The notes beneath the pieces are model-generated. The model worked only from the letters and a program-made list of their open reading frames with translations, made no database searches and was not told where the DNA came from. From Bradyrhizobium sp. 170 (lineage in GTDB: Bacteria > Pseudomonadota > Alphaproteobacteria > Rhizobiales > Xanthobacteraceae): a stretch of 64,000 nt of DNA. The number at the start of each line of letters is the position of its first letter. Position 1 is the stretch's first letter. Positions 18,020-27,839 of this stretch are shown piece by piece. Location: positions 4,216,001-4,280,000 of the forward strand of contig NZ_CP064703.1 of assembly GCF_023101085.1 (NCBI RefSeq), given 5' to 3'. The position numbers were made by a program, and so were the translations under genes.

Positions 18020-18439
18020 TCAGGGCTCCATCAACGGCTGTGCTCCAACCAGTGTGGTCGCGTATTTGGGCAGACCATCGCTCCAGTGCAGCCAAGGCAG
18101 CCGCTCGTTCCAATAAACATGAAAATCCGGCTGAAAATCCTCGGGAGTTTCCAGGCTCGCCGCATACAGATGAATCTCATGAGGAAACTTGTCATGCTCG
18201 AAGGCGATCGGGGTTCCGCAATCGCCGCAAAACATGCGGCGCGCACCGGGAGACGAACCATAGACTTTCGGCATCTTTCCGGTAAAGGAAAAGGCCTCGT
18301 TGGGAACAGCGAACCAAGTAGTAAACGGGGACGAGGTGTTGCGGCGGCAACTTTCGCAGTGGCAATGCGCGCGCCAGTTCTCCGCCCCGGAGAATTCGAA
18401 AGACACGGCACCGCAAAGACACTTTCCCCGCTTCGCCAT
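18020..18439 (-). CDS. GFA/CENP-V zinc-binding family protein
   Basis: A 139-residue protein with the zinc-ligand pattern of the GFA family: KCLCGAVSFEF, then AHCHCESCRRNTSSPF and FCGDCGTPIAFEH. Some family members condense glutathione with formaldehyde, but most have no known reaction. ATG 18439 has GGAGG seven bases upstream; the in-frame ATG at 18457 does not. The gene stands alone, flanked on both sides by copies of a repeat with CTCAGTTTGAA ends, which may mark it as a mobile or rearranged segment. Confidence 0.88.
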   Translation of the reverse strand: MAKRGKCLCGAVSFEFSGAENWRAHCHCESCRRNTSSPFTTWFAVPNEAFSFTGKMPKVYGSSPGARRMFCGDCGTPIAFEHDKFPHEIHLYAASLETPEDFQPDFHVYWNERLPWLHWSDGLPKYATTLVGAQPLMEP

Positions 18440-18483
18440 CACCCGACCTCCATTCATGCCCTAGTAAAAACGGCACGAGATCA

Positions 18484-18617
18484 AGGGTAGTACATCTCAG
18501 TTTGAATGGAAACGGGTGCCGCTCGTCCTGAACTTGTCGATGGGCGCGCGCTGAGCGGGGCTATCGCGCCCTTCGACAAGTTCAGGACGAGCAGAGTTTT
18601 CAAACTGAGACAATACC
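18484..18617. repeat. palindromic repeat element with inverted ends
   Basis: The ends are inverted copies: GGTAGTACATCTCAGTTTGAA on the left and TTCAAACTGAGACAATACC on the right. The centre is a long hairpin with 28-base arms (18521-18548 and 18565-18592), one mismatch, containing GTCCTGAACTTGTCGA. It has no coding capacity, so it looks like a small non-autonomous or REP-type element. Another copy of one end lies at 17979. Confidence 0.75.
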
Positions 18618-18846
18618 AAAACGTGTCAGCATCATCGACATGGCGTCCGCAAGCAGGGCTTGCCGCTTGAGCCGCGTCGTTGCGCAGGTGCTCCGCTTCC
18701 GCGCAACGACGTGCTTCGCAAATTCAAGAACTTGTCATTGCTTTTTTGCGATGCCGTCCTGCCCGATCCGTCGTATACTCGAAGTTAGGGGGAACTGTTC
18801 TGCATCACGTGAATACCACCTGAAATTGCAGTAACGGAGATCCGCC

Positions 18847-19266
18847 ATGAAAGTCAAAGACGCGATGCACAAGGGCGTCGACTGGGTCAGTCCAGACACG
18901 CCAGTCACCGAAATCGCCAAGCTGATGCGTGCGCATGATATCGGCTGCATTCCGATCGGCGAAGACGATCAACTGATCGGGATGGTGACCGATCGGGACA
19001 TTGTCTGCAAAGGACTTGCTGGCAACGGTTTCGATGCCAGCCGCGCGAAGGCGCGTGACGTGATGACCGAAGGCATTCATTGCTGCCGGGAGGACGATGA
19101 TCTTGCGAAAGCGGTGCATCACATGGAGACGCTGAAAGTCCGCAGGCTGCCCGTGATCAACAAGAGCAAGCGGATGGTCGGCATGATCAGCCTGGGCGAC
19201 ATCAGCCAGTTCGCGCCTAGTGATTTGATGTCCGGGTACGTGAAGAGCGTTGCGGCCCATCACTGA
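18847..19266 (+). CDS. two-CBS-domain protein
   Basis: A 139-residue cytoplasmic protein made of two CBS domains, about residues 5-62 (MKVKDAMHKGVDWVSPDT to MVTDRDIVCKGL) and 70-128 (ARDVMTEGIHCCREDDDL to MVGMISLGDISQF). CBS pairs bind adenosyl nucleotides and act as energy or redox sensors; the target of this stand-alone one is unknown. CGGAG is nine bases before the ATG. The 229 bases upstream contain no gene. It is flanked by unrelated genes and is probably monocistronic. Confidence 0.93.
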   Translation: MKVKDAMHKGVDWVSPDTPVTEIAKLMRAHDIGCIPIGEDDQLIGMVTDRDIVCKGLAGNGFDASRAKARDVMTEGIHCCREDDDLAKAVHHMETLKVRRLPVINKSKRMVGMISLGDISQFAPSDLMSGYVKSVAAHH

Positions 19267-19389
19267 AGCGGCGGCTTCTGGCGATCGAAGCGTCTTGAAC
19301 GGCTCGCGCCCGTTCGACTGCGAACGGGTGCGGGGCGTCCTGCTTGAAGTCGCGTGACCGCGGCGGTGCAGCCGGCGGAACGAGTGGCC

Positions 19390-19857
19390 TCAATCGTGCG
19401 TGCTGAAGTGGCCGCGCCAGGCCTTCGCCGTCAGCCGCGCGAATTGCTCGCCCTCCATGCGGATCAGCGTGGCGTGATCGCCGCTTTCCATGTAGATATG
19501 CCGTCGCGCATCGATGCTGTCGTCGATGATGACATCCAGCCCGTAGCACTCGCCGAGCGGCGGTATGGCCCCGCGGTCGCAGTCCTCGAACAGTCGCTCG
19601 ATTTCGTCTTCGCTCGCCAGGTCGACCTTGTGGCCGAGCTGACTTTTCAGCGCCGACAGATGCAGGTGATGGGAGGCCGGAAGGACGGCCATCATGTAGC
19701 CGCCGTCACGGCGCAGCACGACGGCCTTGGCCAGCGCCTCGCCCGGCACATGGCAAGCCTCGGCTGTGCGCGTCGATGACATGGTAGGGGCGTGGGGGAT
19801 CAGGTCGTAGGTGACGCTCTGATCCAGGTACTTCTGTAGGGTCGGGGAAACGGTCAT
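19390..19857 (-). CDS. YbaK-type aminoacyl-tRNA deacylase
   Basis: A 155-residue single-domain protein of the YbaK/ProXp editing superfamily. The core has CHVPGEALAKAVVLRRDGGY with the conserved Lys, then the region LASEDEIERLFEDCDRGAIPPLG with the usual GxxPP loop. Such proteins hydrolyse mischarged aminoacyl-tRNAs, typically Ala- or Cys-tRNA-Pro. The prolyl-tRNA synthetase in this window lacks its editing insertion, so a trans-editing role is plausible. GGAGG is seven bases before the ATG. Substrate specificity cannot be set from the sequence by eye. Confidence 0.88.
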   Translation of the reverse strand: MTVSPTLQKYLDQSVTYDLIPHAPTMSSTRTAEACHVPGEALAKAVVLRRDGGYMMAVLPASHHLHLSALKSQLGHKVDLASEDEIERLFEDCDRGAIPPLGECYGLDVIIDDSIDARRHIYMESGDHATLIRMEGEQFARLTAKAWRGHFSTHD

Positions 19858-20121
19858 GGCAGTTCCTCCATTGCATGGGCAAACCGCACACCGGGAGGAA
19901 CTCGCGCAGCCGCCTCACGATGCGGGCGAACACGATTAAGGCAAAAGGATACGCCCGCCAGGCGGCCGCGACAATGCGAATTTAGGTACCGGAACCGGGC
20001 GGAGCGGAGGCACAAGGCGCGATTTGACCGCGCCATGCCTTGCTGAGAGCGCAATTGTTCAAGAGATGTTCAGCTTAACGCGCGTTCCATGCGGCGCTTG
20101 GGCGGCGACAGGGTGGAAGCC

Positions 20122-22500
20122 ATGCGATTAGCAAGAAGTTTGTCGATCCTCTCGGTGTGTCTCGTCGCGATGTCCGGACTGGCTGGGCATTTGAACACTG
20201 CCGCCGCGCAGCAGCCCGAAAAGCGCATTGCGCTGGTGGTCGGCAACGCCGCCTATGCGAAATCGCCGCTGGCAACCGCGGCCAACGATGCCGGCCTGAT
20301 CGCGCAGACCTTGCAGGCGGCCGGCTTCGACGTGATCGGCGCCCGCGATCTCGATGGCGACACGCTGCGCAAGAGTTTCCGCGACTTCATCAACAAGGCC
20401 GAGGCCTCGGGGCCGGACACGGTCGCGATGGTGTATCTGGCCGGTTACGGGCTGCAACTGGCGGGCGAGAATTATTTCGTGCCGGTCGATTCCGCGATCA
20501 ACCGCGATACCGATGTTCCGATCGAGGCGCTGCGGACCGGCGATTACATCCGCCAACTCGCCTCGCTGCCGCTGAAGGCCGGCATCGTCGTGCTGGATGC
20601 GGCGCGGCAGCAGCCTTTCGTCAACGGGCAGATCGCAAGCGGCCTCGCTCTGGTCGAGGCGGACCCGCACATGCTGATTGCGTTCAACGCTGCGCCCGGA
20701 ACCGTGGCGCCGGCCGAGCAGGGACCGTACGGGATCTACGCCCAGTCGCTGGCCGAGATGATCCGGAGCGGCGGATTGCCGCTGCCGGAGGTCTTTAATC
20801 GCGTGCGGCTTCGCGTCAATGAAGCGAGCAAAGGCGCGCAGGTGCCCTGGGACAGCCAGAAGGTCGACGCGGCCTTCACGTTCTTCGAGCGCGCCCCGGA
20901 TGCGCCGGCCGCGCCGCCGCCGGATCAGGTCGCGGCCGTCCGCAGCAAGCCGATCCGCGATCTCGGCGTACAGGACGCCTACGCCGCGGTGCTGGAGCGC
21001 GACACGCTGCCGGCCTACGAGGATTTTCTCGCCGCCTATCCCGACGATCCGATGGCGAAGCGGGTGAGGGCGATCGCGGCGGCGCGGCGCGAAGCGATCA
21101 CCTGGCGCCGCACCTACCGCGCCGACACGCCGAACGCCTATTGGTCGTATCTGCAACGCTATCCACGCGGGCCTCACGCCGCCGACGCGCGCCGCCGCCT
21201 TGCCATTCTCACCGCGCCGATCGAGCCGCCGCCGACATTTGATGTCATCGACTACGACGTGCCGCCGCCGCCGCCGGAAGAGTTCATCTATATCGATCGG
21301 CCGGTGCTGGCCTTCGGCGATCCCGAGTTCGATTTTGTCCCGCCGCCGCCGGCGCCGGTGTACTACCTGCCGCCGCCGCCGGATGATTTCGTGATTCTGG
21401 AGCCGCCGCCGCCACCGATCGGGCTGTTCATCCTGCCGCAGCCGATCTTTGTGCCGATACCGGTCTATGTCAGGCCGCCGCGCTATGTGGCGCCGCCGCC
21501 GAACAACATCATCTTTGCGAACATCCACAACAGGGCCGTCATCAACAACGTGATCAACAGGCCGCAAACGCCTTTGCCGGCGGTCGGGCCTGGCGCCAGA
21601 CCTATTGGACGCCCCGGCGCCCCGGAGGCGACAGTTGCGCCGGCGCAGCGTGGTGGCGCCACGCCGACATTGCCGCCTGCAGTCGCGCAGAGGGCCACGC
21701 TGATTCAGCAGGGCAGAGCGCCGGTACCGCCGAGCGCTACGATCAATCCTGCCGTGAGAACTGGTTTGCCCGGCACTCCTGCGGGACCGACCGGGAGGCC
21801 GAACGCGACGCAGCCGGTGAACGCGCCGCCAGGCACGCCGCCTTCGACACAGCCCTCGCCGAGGATCAACGCCCTGCCGGTTCCAGGCACCAAGGGCGCG
21901 CCGCCCGCGCCTCCAAGTGCTGCGGTATCACCGGGGGCCGTGAATCCGAACGCACGGCTTGCGCCGGGCGCGCCCCGTCCGGGATCGGCCGCACCGGCTG
22001 CACCCAGCGCAGCTACCGGCTCCAGGCCCGCCATCGGGGCGACTGCTCCGACGGCTCAGACTGGCCAGCAGCCAAGGGTGGCCGCGCCGCCACCCAGCGC
22101 CGCGGCGCCGCCGAAGCCGAGCGCTACCGTCGCTCCGAGACCTCAACTGCAGCCGGAATTGCGGCGAGGCCCGCCGCCGTCGGCTGTACAGGCGGCAAGG
22201 CCGCCGCCACCGCCGGCAGCCCGCGTCGCTCCGGCCCCTCCGCCGCCGCGGATGGCCGCGCCGCCGCCTGCACCGAGGATGGCCGCACCGCCACCGCCGC
22301 CTGCACGTATGGCCGCGCCGCCTCCGCCAAGGATGGCCGCGCCACCCCCGCCACCTCCGCGCATGGCCGCGCCGCCGCCGCCACCACCAAGGATGGCCGC
22401 GCCAGCGCCGCCGCCCCGAATGGCTGCTCCACCCCCACCGGCGCGTGCGGCGCCTCCGGCGGCAGCGGCCCGAGGGTGCCCGCCGGGTGCCCGATGCTGA
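20122..22500 (+). CDS. caspase-fold protein lacking the catalytic dyad, proline-rich tail
   Basis: A 792-residue protein with a signal peptide ending near AAAQQ (residue 31). Residues 34-260 match the caspase p20-like domain (KRIALVVGNAAYAKSPLATA, PVDSAI). The histidine expected in the family motif (S/A)GHG is Tyr109 (LAGYG) and the cysteine expected in DxCR is Ala161 (VLDAARQQPF), so proteolysis should be impossible. Residues about 280-370 are helical with repeat-like FLAAYPDD and YLQRYPRG. From about 375 on it is dominated by proline, with PPPP clusters and some seven RMAAPPPP-type repeats at the end. Start 20122 has GGAAG before it; ATG 20089 has nothing. Likely a periplasmic scaffold. Confidence 0.88.
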   Translation: MRLARSLSILSVCLVAMSGLAGHLNTAAAQQPEKRIALVVGNAAYAKSPLATAANDAGLIAQTLQAAGFDVIGARDLDGDTLRKSFRDFINKAEASGPDTVAMVYLAGYGLQLAGENYFVPVDSAINRDTDVPIEALRTGDYIRQLASLPLKAGIVVLDAARQQPFVNGQIASGLALVEADPHMLIAFNAAPGTVAPAEQGPYGIYAQSLAEMIRSGGLPLPEVFNRVRLRVNEASKGAQVPWDSQKVDAAFTFFERAPDAPAAPPPDQVAAVRSKPIRDLGVQDAYAAVLERDTLPAYEDFLAAYPDDPMAKRVRAIAAARREAITWRRTYRADTPNAYWSYLQRYPRGPHAADARRRLAILTAPIEPPPTFDVIDYDVPPPPPEEFIYIDRPVLAFGDPEFDFVPPPPAPVYYLPPPPDDFVILEPPPPPIGLFILPQPIFVPIPVYVRPPRYVAPPPNNIIFANIHNRAVINNVINRPQTPLPAVGPGARPIGRPGAPEATVAPAQRGGATPTLPPAVAQRATLIQQGRAPVPPSATINPAVRTGLPGTPAGPTGRPNATQPVNAPPGTPPSTQPSPRINALPVPGTKGAPPAPPSAAVSPGAVNPNARLAPGAPRPGSAAPAAPSAATGSRPAIGATAPTAQTGQQPRVAAPPPSAAAPPKPSATVAPRPQLQPELRRGPPPSAVQAARPPPPPAARVAPAPPPPRMAAPPPAPRMAAPPPPPARMAAPPPPRMAAPPPPPPRMAAPPPPPPRMAAPAPPPRMAAPPPPARAAPPAAAARGCPPGARC

Positions 22501-22508
22501 TTGTTAAC

Positions 22509-22532
22509 GGGCCAGATCCTCGGATCTGGCCC
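22509..22532 (+). terminator. stem-loop after the caspase-fold gene
   Basis: A perfect 11-base inverted repeat, GGGCCAGATCC (22509-22519) with GGATCTGGCCC (22522-22532) and two bases between, eight bases after the stop. No T run follows, so it may act as a decay barrier or a weak terminator, or influence rpsB downstream. Confidence 0.6.
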
Positions 22533-22722
22533 GAAGGCGCCCTAAATCGTGGGGCTGGAAGGCCGAAAATTCGGCCTTATTTCCTTGCTTCCGGCTGGAA
22601 TCCGGCTATACACCGCGCCATCTCACACGGAAACATGGCTCAAAAGGCCGTCCGGTGGCAGCCGGGCCATAAGGCTCGTTTGCTCACACGTTTCCGGAGG
22701 AACCAACCGGAGAATCATCACT

Positions 22723-23721
22723 ATGTCGCTACCCGATTTTTCTATGCGTCAGCTGCTTGAAGCCGGCGTGCACTTTGGCCACCAATCGCACCGCTGGAAT
22801 CCGAAAATGGCGGAGTTCATTTTCGGTGCCCGCAACAACATCCACATCATCGATCTCGCCCAGACCGTGCCGTTGCTGCACACCGCGCTGAAGGCGGTCA
22901 GTGACACCGTCGCCAAGGGCGGCCGCATCCTGTTCGTCGGCACCAAGCGCCAGGCGCAGGACGGCGTCGCCGAAGCGGCCAAGCGCTCGGCGCAGTATTT
23001 CGTCAATTCGCGCTGGCTCGGCGGCACGCTGACCAACTGGAAGACGATCTCAGGCTCGATCAAGCGCCTGCGTCACCTCGATGAGGTGCTGTCGTCCGGC
23101 GAGGCCTCCTCCTACACCAAGAAGGAGCGGCTGACGCTGCAGCGCGAGCGCGACAAGCTCGACCGCTCGCTCGGCGGCATCAAGGACATGGGCGGTCTTC
23201 CCGACATGATCTTCGTGATCGACACCAACAAGGAAGACATCGCGATCCAGGAAGCGCAGCGGCTCAACATCCCCGTTGCCGCGATCGTCGACACCAATTC
23301 GGACCCCAAGGGCATCACCTTTGTGGTGCCGGGCAATGACGACGCCGGCCGCGCCATTTCGCTGTATTGCGACCTGATTGCCCGCGCCGCCATCGACGGC
23401 ATCTCGCGCGCCCAGGGCGACCACGGCATCGACATCGGCGCCTCCGCCCAGCCGGCCCGCGAGGAAATTCCGGCAGCACCCCAGCCGACCGGCTTCCAGG
23501 GTCTGGCCGGTCCACGCGGCACCGCCGACAACCTCAAGAAGCTCACCGGCGTGTCGGGTGCGATCGAGAAAAAGCTCAACGACCTCGGCATCTTCCACTA
23601 CTGGCAGCTCGCCGAGCTCGACCACGATACCGCGCACAAGATCGGTGAAGAGGTTGGTCTTCCGAGCCGCGCCGATGCCTGGGTTGCCCAGGCCAAGACG
23701 CTGACCGCGGAAGCGGAATAA
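22723..23721 (+). CDS. rpsB: 30S ribosomal protein S2 with C-terminal extension
   Basis: S2 joins the small subunit late and binds S1. The 332-residue protein begins [20 protein letters not shown], and the S2 core ends near residue 230 ([11 protein letters not shown]). About 95 further residues follow: a Pro/Ala linker, then a helix-hairpin-helix-like domain ([40 protein letters not shown]). Long S2 tails of this kind occur in Rhizobiales. GGAG is eleven bases before the ATG. The frame is open upstream to 22549, but those codons do not look like S2. tsf follows, the usual bacterial pair. Confidence 0.97.
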   Translation: MSLPDFSMRQLLEAGVHFGHQSHRWNPKMAEFIFGARNNIHIIDLAQTVPLLHTALKAVSDTVAKGGRILFVGTKRQAQDGVAEAAKRSAQYFVNSRWLGGTLTNWKTISGSIKRLRHLDEVLSSGEASSYTKKERLTLQRERDKLDRSLGGIKDMGGLPDMIFVIDTNKEDIAIQEAQRLNIPVAAIVDTNSDPKGITFVVPGNDDAGRAISLYCDLIARAAIDGISRAQGDHGIDIGASAQPAREEIPAAPQPTGFQGLAGPRGTADNLKKLTGVSGAIEKKLNDLGIFHYWQLAELDHDTAHKIGEEVGLPSRADAWVAQAKTLTAEAE

Positions 23722-23733
23722 TCGGTACGCCGC

Positions 23734-23754
23734 GTGGCCGGGTCTTCCGGCCAC
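23734..23754 (+). other. stem-loop between rpsB and tsf
   Basis: GTGGCCGG (23734-23741) and CCGGCCAC (23747-23754), loop GTCTT, no T run. It lies 12 bases after the rpsB stop and may set the rpsB to tsf transcript ratio. Confidence 0.5.
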
Positions 23755-23855
23755 CGGTTCTGCTCCCCAGATTACGGCATTCCCTGTAGCTGACGGCGGC
23801 ACGGCGCAAAGCGTGCGCTGCGCCCGCGGCCAACAGGCAAGAAGGATATTCGACG

Positions 23856-24782
23856 ATGGCAACGATCACTGCGGCGATGGTCAAGGAACTGCGCGAGTCG
23901 ACCGGCGCAGGCATGATGGACTGCAAGGCAGCGCTGACCGAAACCAATGGCGACATGACGGCCGCGCAGGACTGGCTGCGCAAGAAGGGCTTGTCGAAGG
24001 CCGCCAAGAAGGCCGGCCGCGTCGCGGCGGAAGGCCTGATCGGCGCGCTGACCTCGGGCACCAAGGGCGTCGTGGTTGAGGTCAACTCCGAGACCGATTT
24101 CGTTGCGCGCAACGAGCAGTTTCAGGGCCTCGTCAAGATGATCGCGCAGGTCGCGCTGCATAACGGCGCGGACGTCGAGAAGATCAAGGCGGCCAAGGTT
24201 GGCGACGTCACGGTCGAGACCGCGGTTTCGGACGCGATCGCCACCATCGGCGAGAACATGTCGCTGCGCCGTGCGACTTCGCTTGAAGTCGGCAAGGGCG
24301 TGGTGTCGAGCTACGTTCATGGCGCCGTCATCGACGGCGCCGGCAAGATGGGCGTGCTGGTCGCGCTCGAATCGACCGGCAAGACCGATGAGCTCGCGCA
24401 GCTCGGCCGTCAGTTGGCGATGCATGTGGCGGCGACCAATCCGCAGGCGCTGGATCCGTCCGGCCTCGATCCGGCGATCGTGACGCGCGAAAAGGACGTG
24501 CTGGCCGACAAGTATCGCCAGCAGGGCAAGCCGGAGAACGTGATCGAGAAGATCGTCGAGTCCGGCCTGAAGACCTATTACAAGGAAGTCTGCCTGCTGG
24601 AGCAGGCGTTCATCCATGACGAAAAGGGCAAGTCGGTTGCCCAGGCGGTGAAGGAAGCCGAAGGCAAAATTGGTGCGCCTGTGAAGATTGCCGGATTTGT
24701 GCGCTATGCTCTCGGCGAGGGAATCGAAAAGCAGGAATCCGATTTCGCAGCCGAAGTCGCGGCGGCCAGCGGCAAGAAGTAA
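23856..24782 (+). CDS. tsf: elongation factor Ts
   Basis: The nucleotide-exchange factor for EF-Tu, 308 residues, normal length. The N-terminal UBA-like domain has [19 protein letters not shown], and the core has the hallmark [16 protein letters not shown] near residue 75. The later segment [11 protein letters not shown] and the C-terminal dimerisation part are present. AAGGA lies eleven bases before the ATG. It follows rpsB by 134 bases with a hairpin in between and precedes pyrH, the conserved order. Confidence 0.98.
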   Translation: MATITAAMVKELRESTGAGMMDCKAALTETNGDMTAAQDWLRKKGLSKAAKKAGRVAAEGLIGALTSGTKGVVVEVNSETDFVARNEQFQGLVKMIAQVALHNGADVEKIKAAKVGDVTVETAVSDAIATIGENMSLRRATSLEVGKGVVSSYVHGAVIDGAGKMGVLVALESTGKTDELAQLGRQLAMHVAATNPQALDPSGLDPAIVTREKDVLADKYRQQGKPENVIEKIVESGLKTYYKEVCLLEQAFIHDEKGKSVAQAVKEAEGKIGAPVKIAGFVRYALGEGIEKQESDFAAEVAAASGKK

Positions 24783-24853
24783 CCGCTGCGGTCAAAATCT
24801 TTCGGCGCAGTTGCGCCGGAAGTCACCTGCGCGGGACAAGGAAGCGATAAGCA

Positions 24854-25570
24854 ATGGCTGAGCCGGTCTATCGTCGCGTCGTGATCAAGCTCTCGGGCGA
24901 GTATCTCGCCGGCAGCCACTCCTTCGGCATCGACCAGCCCACCGTTGACCGCATCGCCGACGACCTGATCGCGGCCAAGAAGCTCGGTATCGAGGTGGCC
25001 GTCGTGATCGGCGGCGGCAACATCGTTCGCGGCGTCGAAGTCTCCTCGCGCGGCGTGTCGCGCCCGACCGGCGACACCATGGGCATGCTCGCCACCATGA
25101 TGAACTGCCTGGCGCTCGAGGCGGCCATTGAGCGCAAGGGAACGCCGGCGCGGACCCTGTCGGCGTTCGTGATGCCCGAGATTTCCGAGCTGTTCACCCG
25201 TAGTGCAGCGCACAAATACCTTTCCGAGGGACGAATCGTCCTGCTTGGCGGTGGAACCGGCAATCCGTTCTTCACCACCGACACGACAGCGGTGTTGCGG
25301 GCGGCCGAGATCGGGGCCCAGGCCGTGCTCAAGGCCACCAATGTCGACGGCGTTTACAGCGCCGACCCGAAAAAGGACCCGTCGGCCAAGCGTTTCGATC
25401 GCCTGACGCATTCGCAGGCGATTGCCGGCGACTACAAGGTGATGGATGCGACTGCATTCGCGCTTGCCCGCGAGACGTCACTGCCTATCATCGTATTCTC
25501 GATCGCCGAGCCGGGTTCGATCGGCGCGATCCTGCGCGGGACCGGCCACGGCACGGTGGTTGCCGGCTGA
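24854..25570 (+). CDS. pyrH: UMP kinase
   Basis: Phosphorylates UMP to UDP in pyrimidine nucleotide synthesis. A 238-residue amino-acid kinase-fold protein with the phosphate loop KLSGEYLAG (about 10-18), GGGNIVRG (about 55-62) and the uridine-site region [24 protein letters not shown] precedes the ATG by eight bases. It lies in the tsf-pyrH-frr order and probably shares their transcript, 71 bases after tsf. Confidence 0.98.
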   Translation: MAEPVYRRVVIKLSGEYLAGSHSFGIDQPTVDRIADDLIAAKKLGIEVAVVIGGGNIVRGVEVSSRGVSRPTGDTMGMLATMMNCLALEAAIERKGTPARTLSAFVMPEISELFTRSAAHKYLSEGRIVLLGGGTGNPFFTTDTTAVLRAAEIGAQAVLKATNVDGVYSADPKKDPSAKRFDRLTHSQAIAGDYKVMDATAFALARETSLPIIVFSIAEPGSIGAILRGTGHGTVVAG

Positions 25571-25643
25571 AATGGCCAGTGCTGCTTCGAACCGCGGGCT
25601 TTTGAGATGCCCGGCGGCTGGTTTCTAAGGAGGGGAGAGTGTT

Positions 25644-26207
25644 ATGCCCACGCCCGGTTTTGACATCAACGAATTGAAGCGCCGCATGCAAGGCGCCACC
25701 CAGTCGCTCAAGCACGAGCTGGGCGGCTTGCGGACTGGCCGCGCGGCGGCGTCCATGCTGGAGCCGGTGCAGGTCGAGGCTTACGGCTCGCACATGCCCC
25801 TCAACCAGGTCGCGACCGTCAGCGTGCCCGAGCCGCGCCTGCTCTCCGTGCAGGTGTGGGATAAATCCATGGTGAAGGCCGTCGAAAAGGCGATCGTCGA
25901 TTCGAACCTCGGCCTCTCGCCCGCGACCGAAGGGCAGGTGCTGCGCTTGCGGATTCCCGAGCTCAACGAGGAGCGGCGCAAGGAACTGGTGAAAGTCGCG
26001 CATAAATACGCCGAAGCCGCCAAGGTGGCGGTCCGCCATGTCCGTCGCGACGGACTGGATATCGTCAAGAAGCTCGAGAAGAATCACGAGATTTCCGAAG
26101 ACGATCAGGAACGGCTCGCCAACGAGGTGCAGAAGGCGACCGACGGAATGATCGCGGAAATCGATCAGTTGCTTGCGGCGAAGGAAAAGGAAATCCTCAC
26201 CGTTTGA
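25644..26207 (+). CDS. frr: ribosome recycling factor
   Basis: Splits post-termination ribosomes together with EF-G. The 187-residue protein has the usual length and the diagnostic start ([20 protein letters not shown]), the segment [17 protein letters not shown] and the C-terminal helix ([18 protein letters not shown]). AAGGAGGGGAG lies just upstream of the ATG, a very strong ribosome site. The gene is 73 bases after pyrH and 21 before uppS. Confidence 0.98.
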   Translation: MPTPGFDINELKRRMQGATQSLKHELGGLRTGRAAASMLEPVQVEAYGSHMPLNQVATVSVPEPRLLSVQVWDKSMVKAVEKAIVDSNLGLSPATEGQVLRLRIPELNEERRKELVKVAHKYAEAAKVAVRHVRRDGLDIVKKLEKNHEISEDDQERLANEVQKATDGMIAEIDQLLAAKEKEILTV

Positions 26208-26228
26208 CGGCAACGTTCAAGAATCGAG

Positions 26229-26990
26229 ATGATAATGCCGAACGCCGCCGCCCCCGCCACGGAAGGACCGGATAGATCCGTCCCGTTGCATGTGGCGATC
26301 ATCATGGACGGAAACGGACGCTGGGCGGCAGCGCGCGGCTTGCCGCGCGCCGAAGGCCACCGCCGCGGCGTCGAGGCGCTGCGTCGCGTCGTTCGCGCCG
26401 CCCATGAACTCGGCGTGCTCTATCTGACGATCTTTTCGTTCAGCTCGGAGAACTGGTCGCGGCCGGCGACCGAAATCGGCGATCTGTTCGGACTGCTCCG
26501 CCGCTTCATCCGCAACGATCTCGCCACGCTCCATAGCGACGGCGTGCGCGTGCGCGTGATCGGCGAACGGGAAGGGCTGGAGCCCGATATCTGCACGCTG
26601 CTCAACGAGGCCGAGGAACTGACCCGGGCCAACAGCAAGCTCAATCTCGTGGTCGCGTTCAACTACGGATCGCGCCAGGAAATCGCTGGCGCCGCTCAAC
26701 GGCTGGCGCGCGAAGTGGCGGAGGGCAAGCGCGATCCGGCCTCGATCGACGCCGATGCGCTCGGCCGCTATCTCGATGCGCCTGACATTCCCGATCCCGA
26801 CCTGATCATCCGCACCAGCGGCGAGCAGCGGCTGTCGAACTTCCTGATGTGGCAGGCGGCCTATAGCGAACTCGTGTTCGTGCCGATCCACTGGCCGGAT
26901 TTCGACAAGGCCGCGCTCGAAAGCGCCATTGCCGAATATGCCAGACGGGAACGCCGTTTCGGCGGTCTGGCCGCGAAAACCGGATCGTGA
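26229..26990 (+). CDS. uppS: undecaprenyl diphosphate synthase
   Basis: Makes the C55 lipid carrier for peptidoglycan and O-antigen by cis-prenyl transfer. The 253-residue protein has the catalytic motif [17 protein letters not shown] (Asp near residue 27), FSSENWSRP, and the C-terminal [18 protein letters not shown] 26229 and ATG 26235 are both possible. It overlaps cdsA by four bases (GTGA), so the two are coupled. Confidence 0.97.
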   Translation: MIMPNAAAPATEGPDRSVPLHVAIIMDGNGRWAAARGLPRAEGHRRGVEALRRVVRAAHELGVLYLTIFSFSSENWSRPATEIGDLFGLLRRFIRNDLATLHSDGVRVRVIGEREGLEPDICTLLNEAEELTRANSKLNLVVAFNYGSRQEIAGAAQRLAREVAEGKRDPASIDADALGRYLDAPDIPDPDLIIRTSGEQRLSNFLMWQAAYSELVFVPIHWPDFDKAALESAIAEYARRERRFGGLAAKTGS

Positions 26991-27835
26991 CCGAACGCGA
27001 GGCCGCGCCGGCGGCGGCGAGCGCGCCCGATTCGCGCAATCTCGTGATGCGCATCGCCGCAGCCGCCGTGCTGATTCCGCTCGCGGTCGCCATCGCCTAT
27101 GCGGGCGGCTGGCTCTGGACCGCGCTGGTGACGCTGGCCGCCATCGGCCTGTTCGTGGAATGGCTCACGATCGTGGGTCTCGCCGGCGCTACCCGCGTGA
27201 CGGTGCCGGGCGTGGCCGCGCTTGCGGTCGCCGGGCTTTGTTTTGCGATTGGCCGGCTCGACGCCGCGCTGATCGTGCTTTCACTCGGTTTCGTTGCCGT
27301 CGTATCGATCGCGCCGGAGCGGCGAGGCTGGGCCGCGGCGGGATTCTTGTACGCGGCGGCGGCCGAGATCGCCTCGGTCCTGGTGCGTCTGGATCCCGTA
27401 AAGGGATTCGCTGCGCTGATGTTCGTGCTGCTGATCGTATGGGTGACCGATAGCGGCGGCTATTTCGCGGGTCGCGGTATTGGCGGGCCGAAACTGTGGC
27501 CGCGCGTCAGCCCGAAAAAGACCTGGGCGGGCGCCGCCGGCGGGTTTGCCGCCAGCCTGGCTGTGGCGGCAGGCTTTGCCGCGTTCGACCTGGGCAGGGT
27601 AGGGCCGTTATTGATGCTTTCCGGGGCTCTTTCGGTCGTCTCACAGCTCGGCGACCTCTTCGAATCCGCCGTGAAGCGGCGTTTTGGCGTAAAGGACTCA
27701 GGTCACATTGTTCCTGGCCACGGCGGGCTAATGGATCGCCTGGATGGATTTGTCGCAGCCGTCGTCGTGGCGGCTCTTTTCGGCCTTCTGCGGGGTGGCG
27801 CCGATGGCGTCGGCCGCGGTCTTATGGTTTGGTGA
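26987..27835 (+). CDS. cdsA: phosphatidate cytidylyltransferase
   Basis: Forms CDP-diacylglycerol from phosphatidate and CTP at the inner membrane, the branch point for phospholipids. The 282-residue protein has about seven or eight membrane segments and the CdsA signature near the C terminus ([20 protein letters not shown] followed by [17 protein letters not shown]). It starts at GTG inside the last codons of uppS. dxr follows after four bases. Confidence 0.96.
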   Translation: MTEREAAPAAASAPDSRNLVMRIAAAAVLIPLAVAIAYAGGWLWTALVTLAAIGLFVEWLTIVGLAGATRVTVPGVAALAVAGLCFAIGRLDAALIVLSLGFVAVVSIAPERRGWAAAGFLYAAAAEIASVLVRLDPVKGFAALMFVLLIVWVTDSGGYFAGRGIGGPKLWPRVSPKKTWAGAAGGFAASLAVAAGFAAFDLGRVGPLLMLSGALSVVSQLGDLFESAVKRRFGVKDSGHIVPGHGGLMDRLDGFVAAVVVAALFGLLRGGADGVGRGLMVW

Positions 27836-27839
27836 AATT

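Noticed and set aside
20128..21567. 479-codon frame antisense to the caspase-fold gene
   Set aside because: Arg-rich shadow with no start signal.
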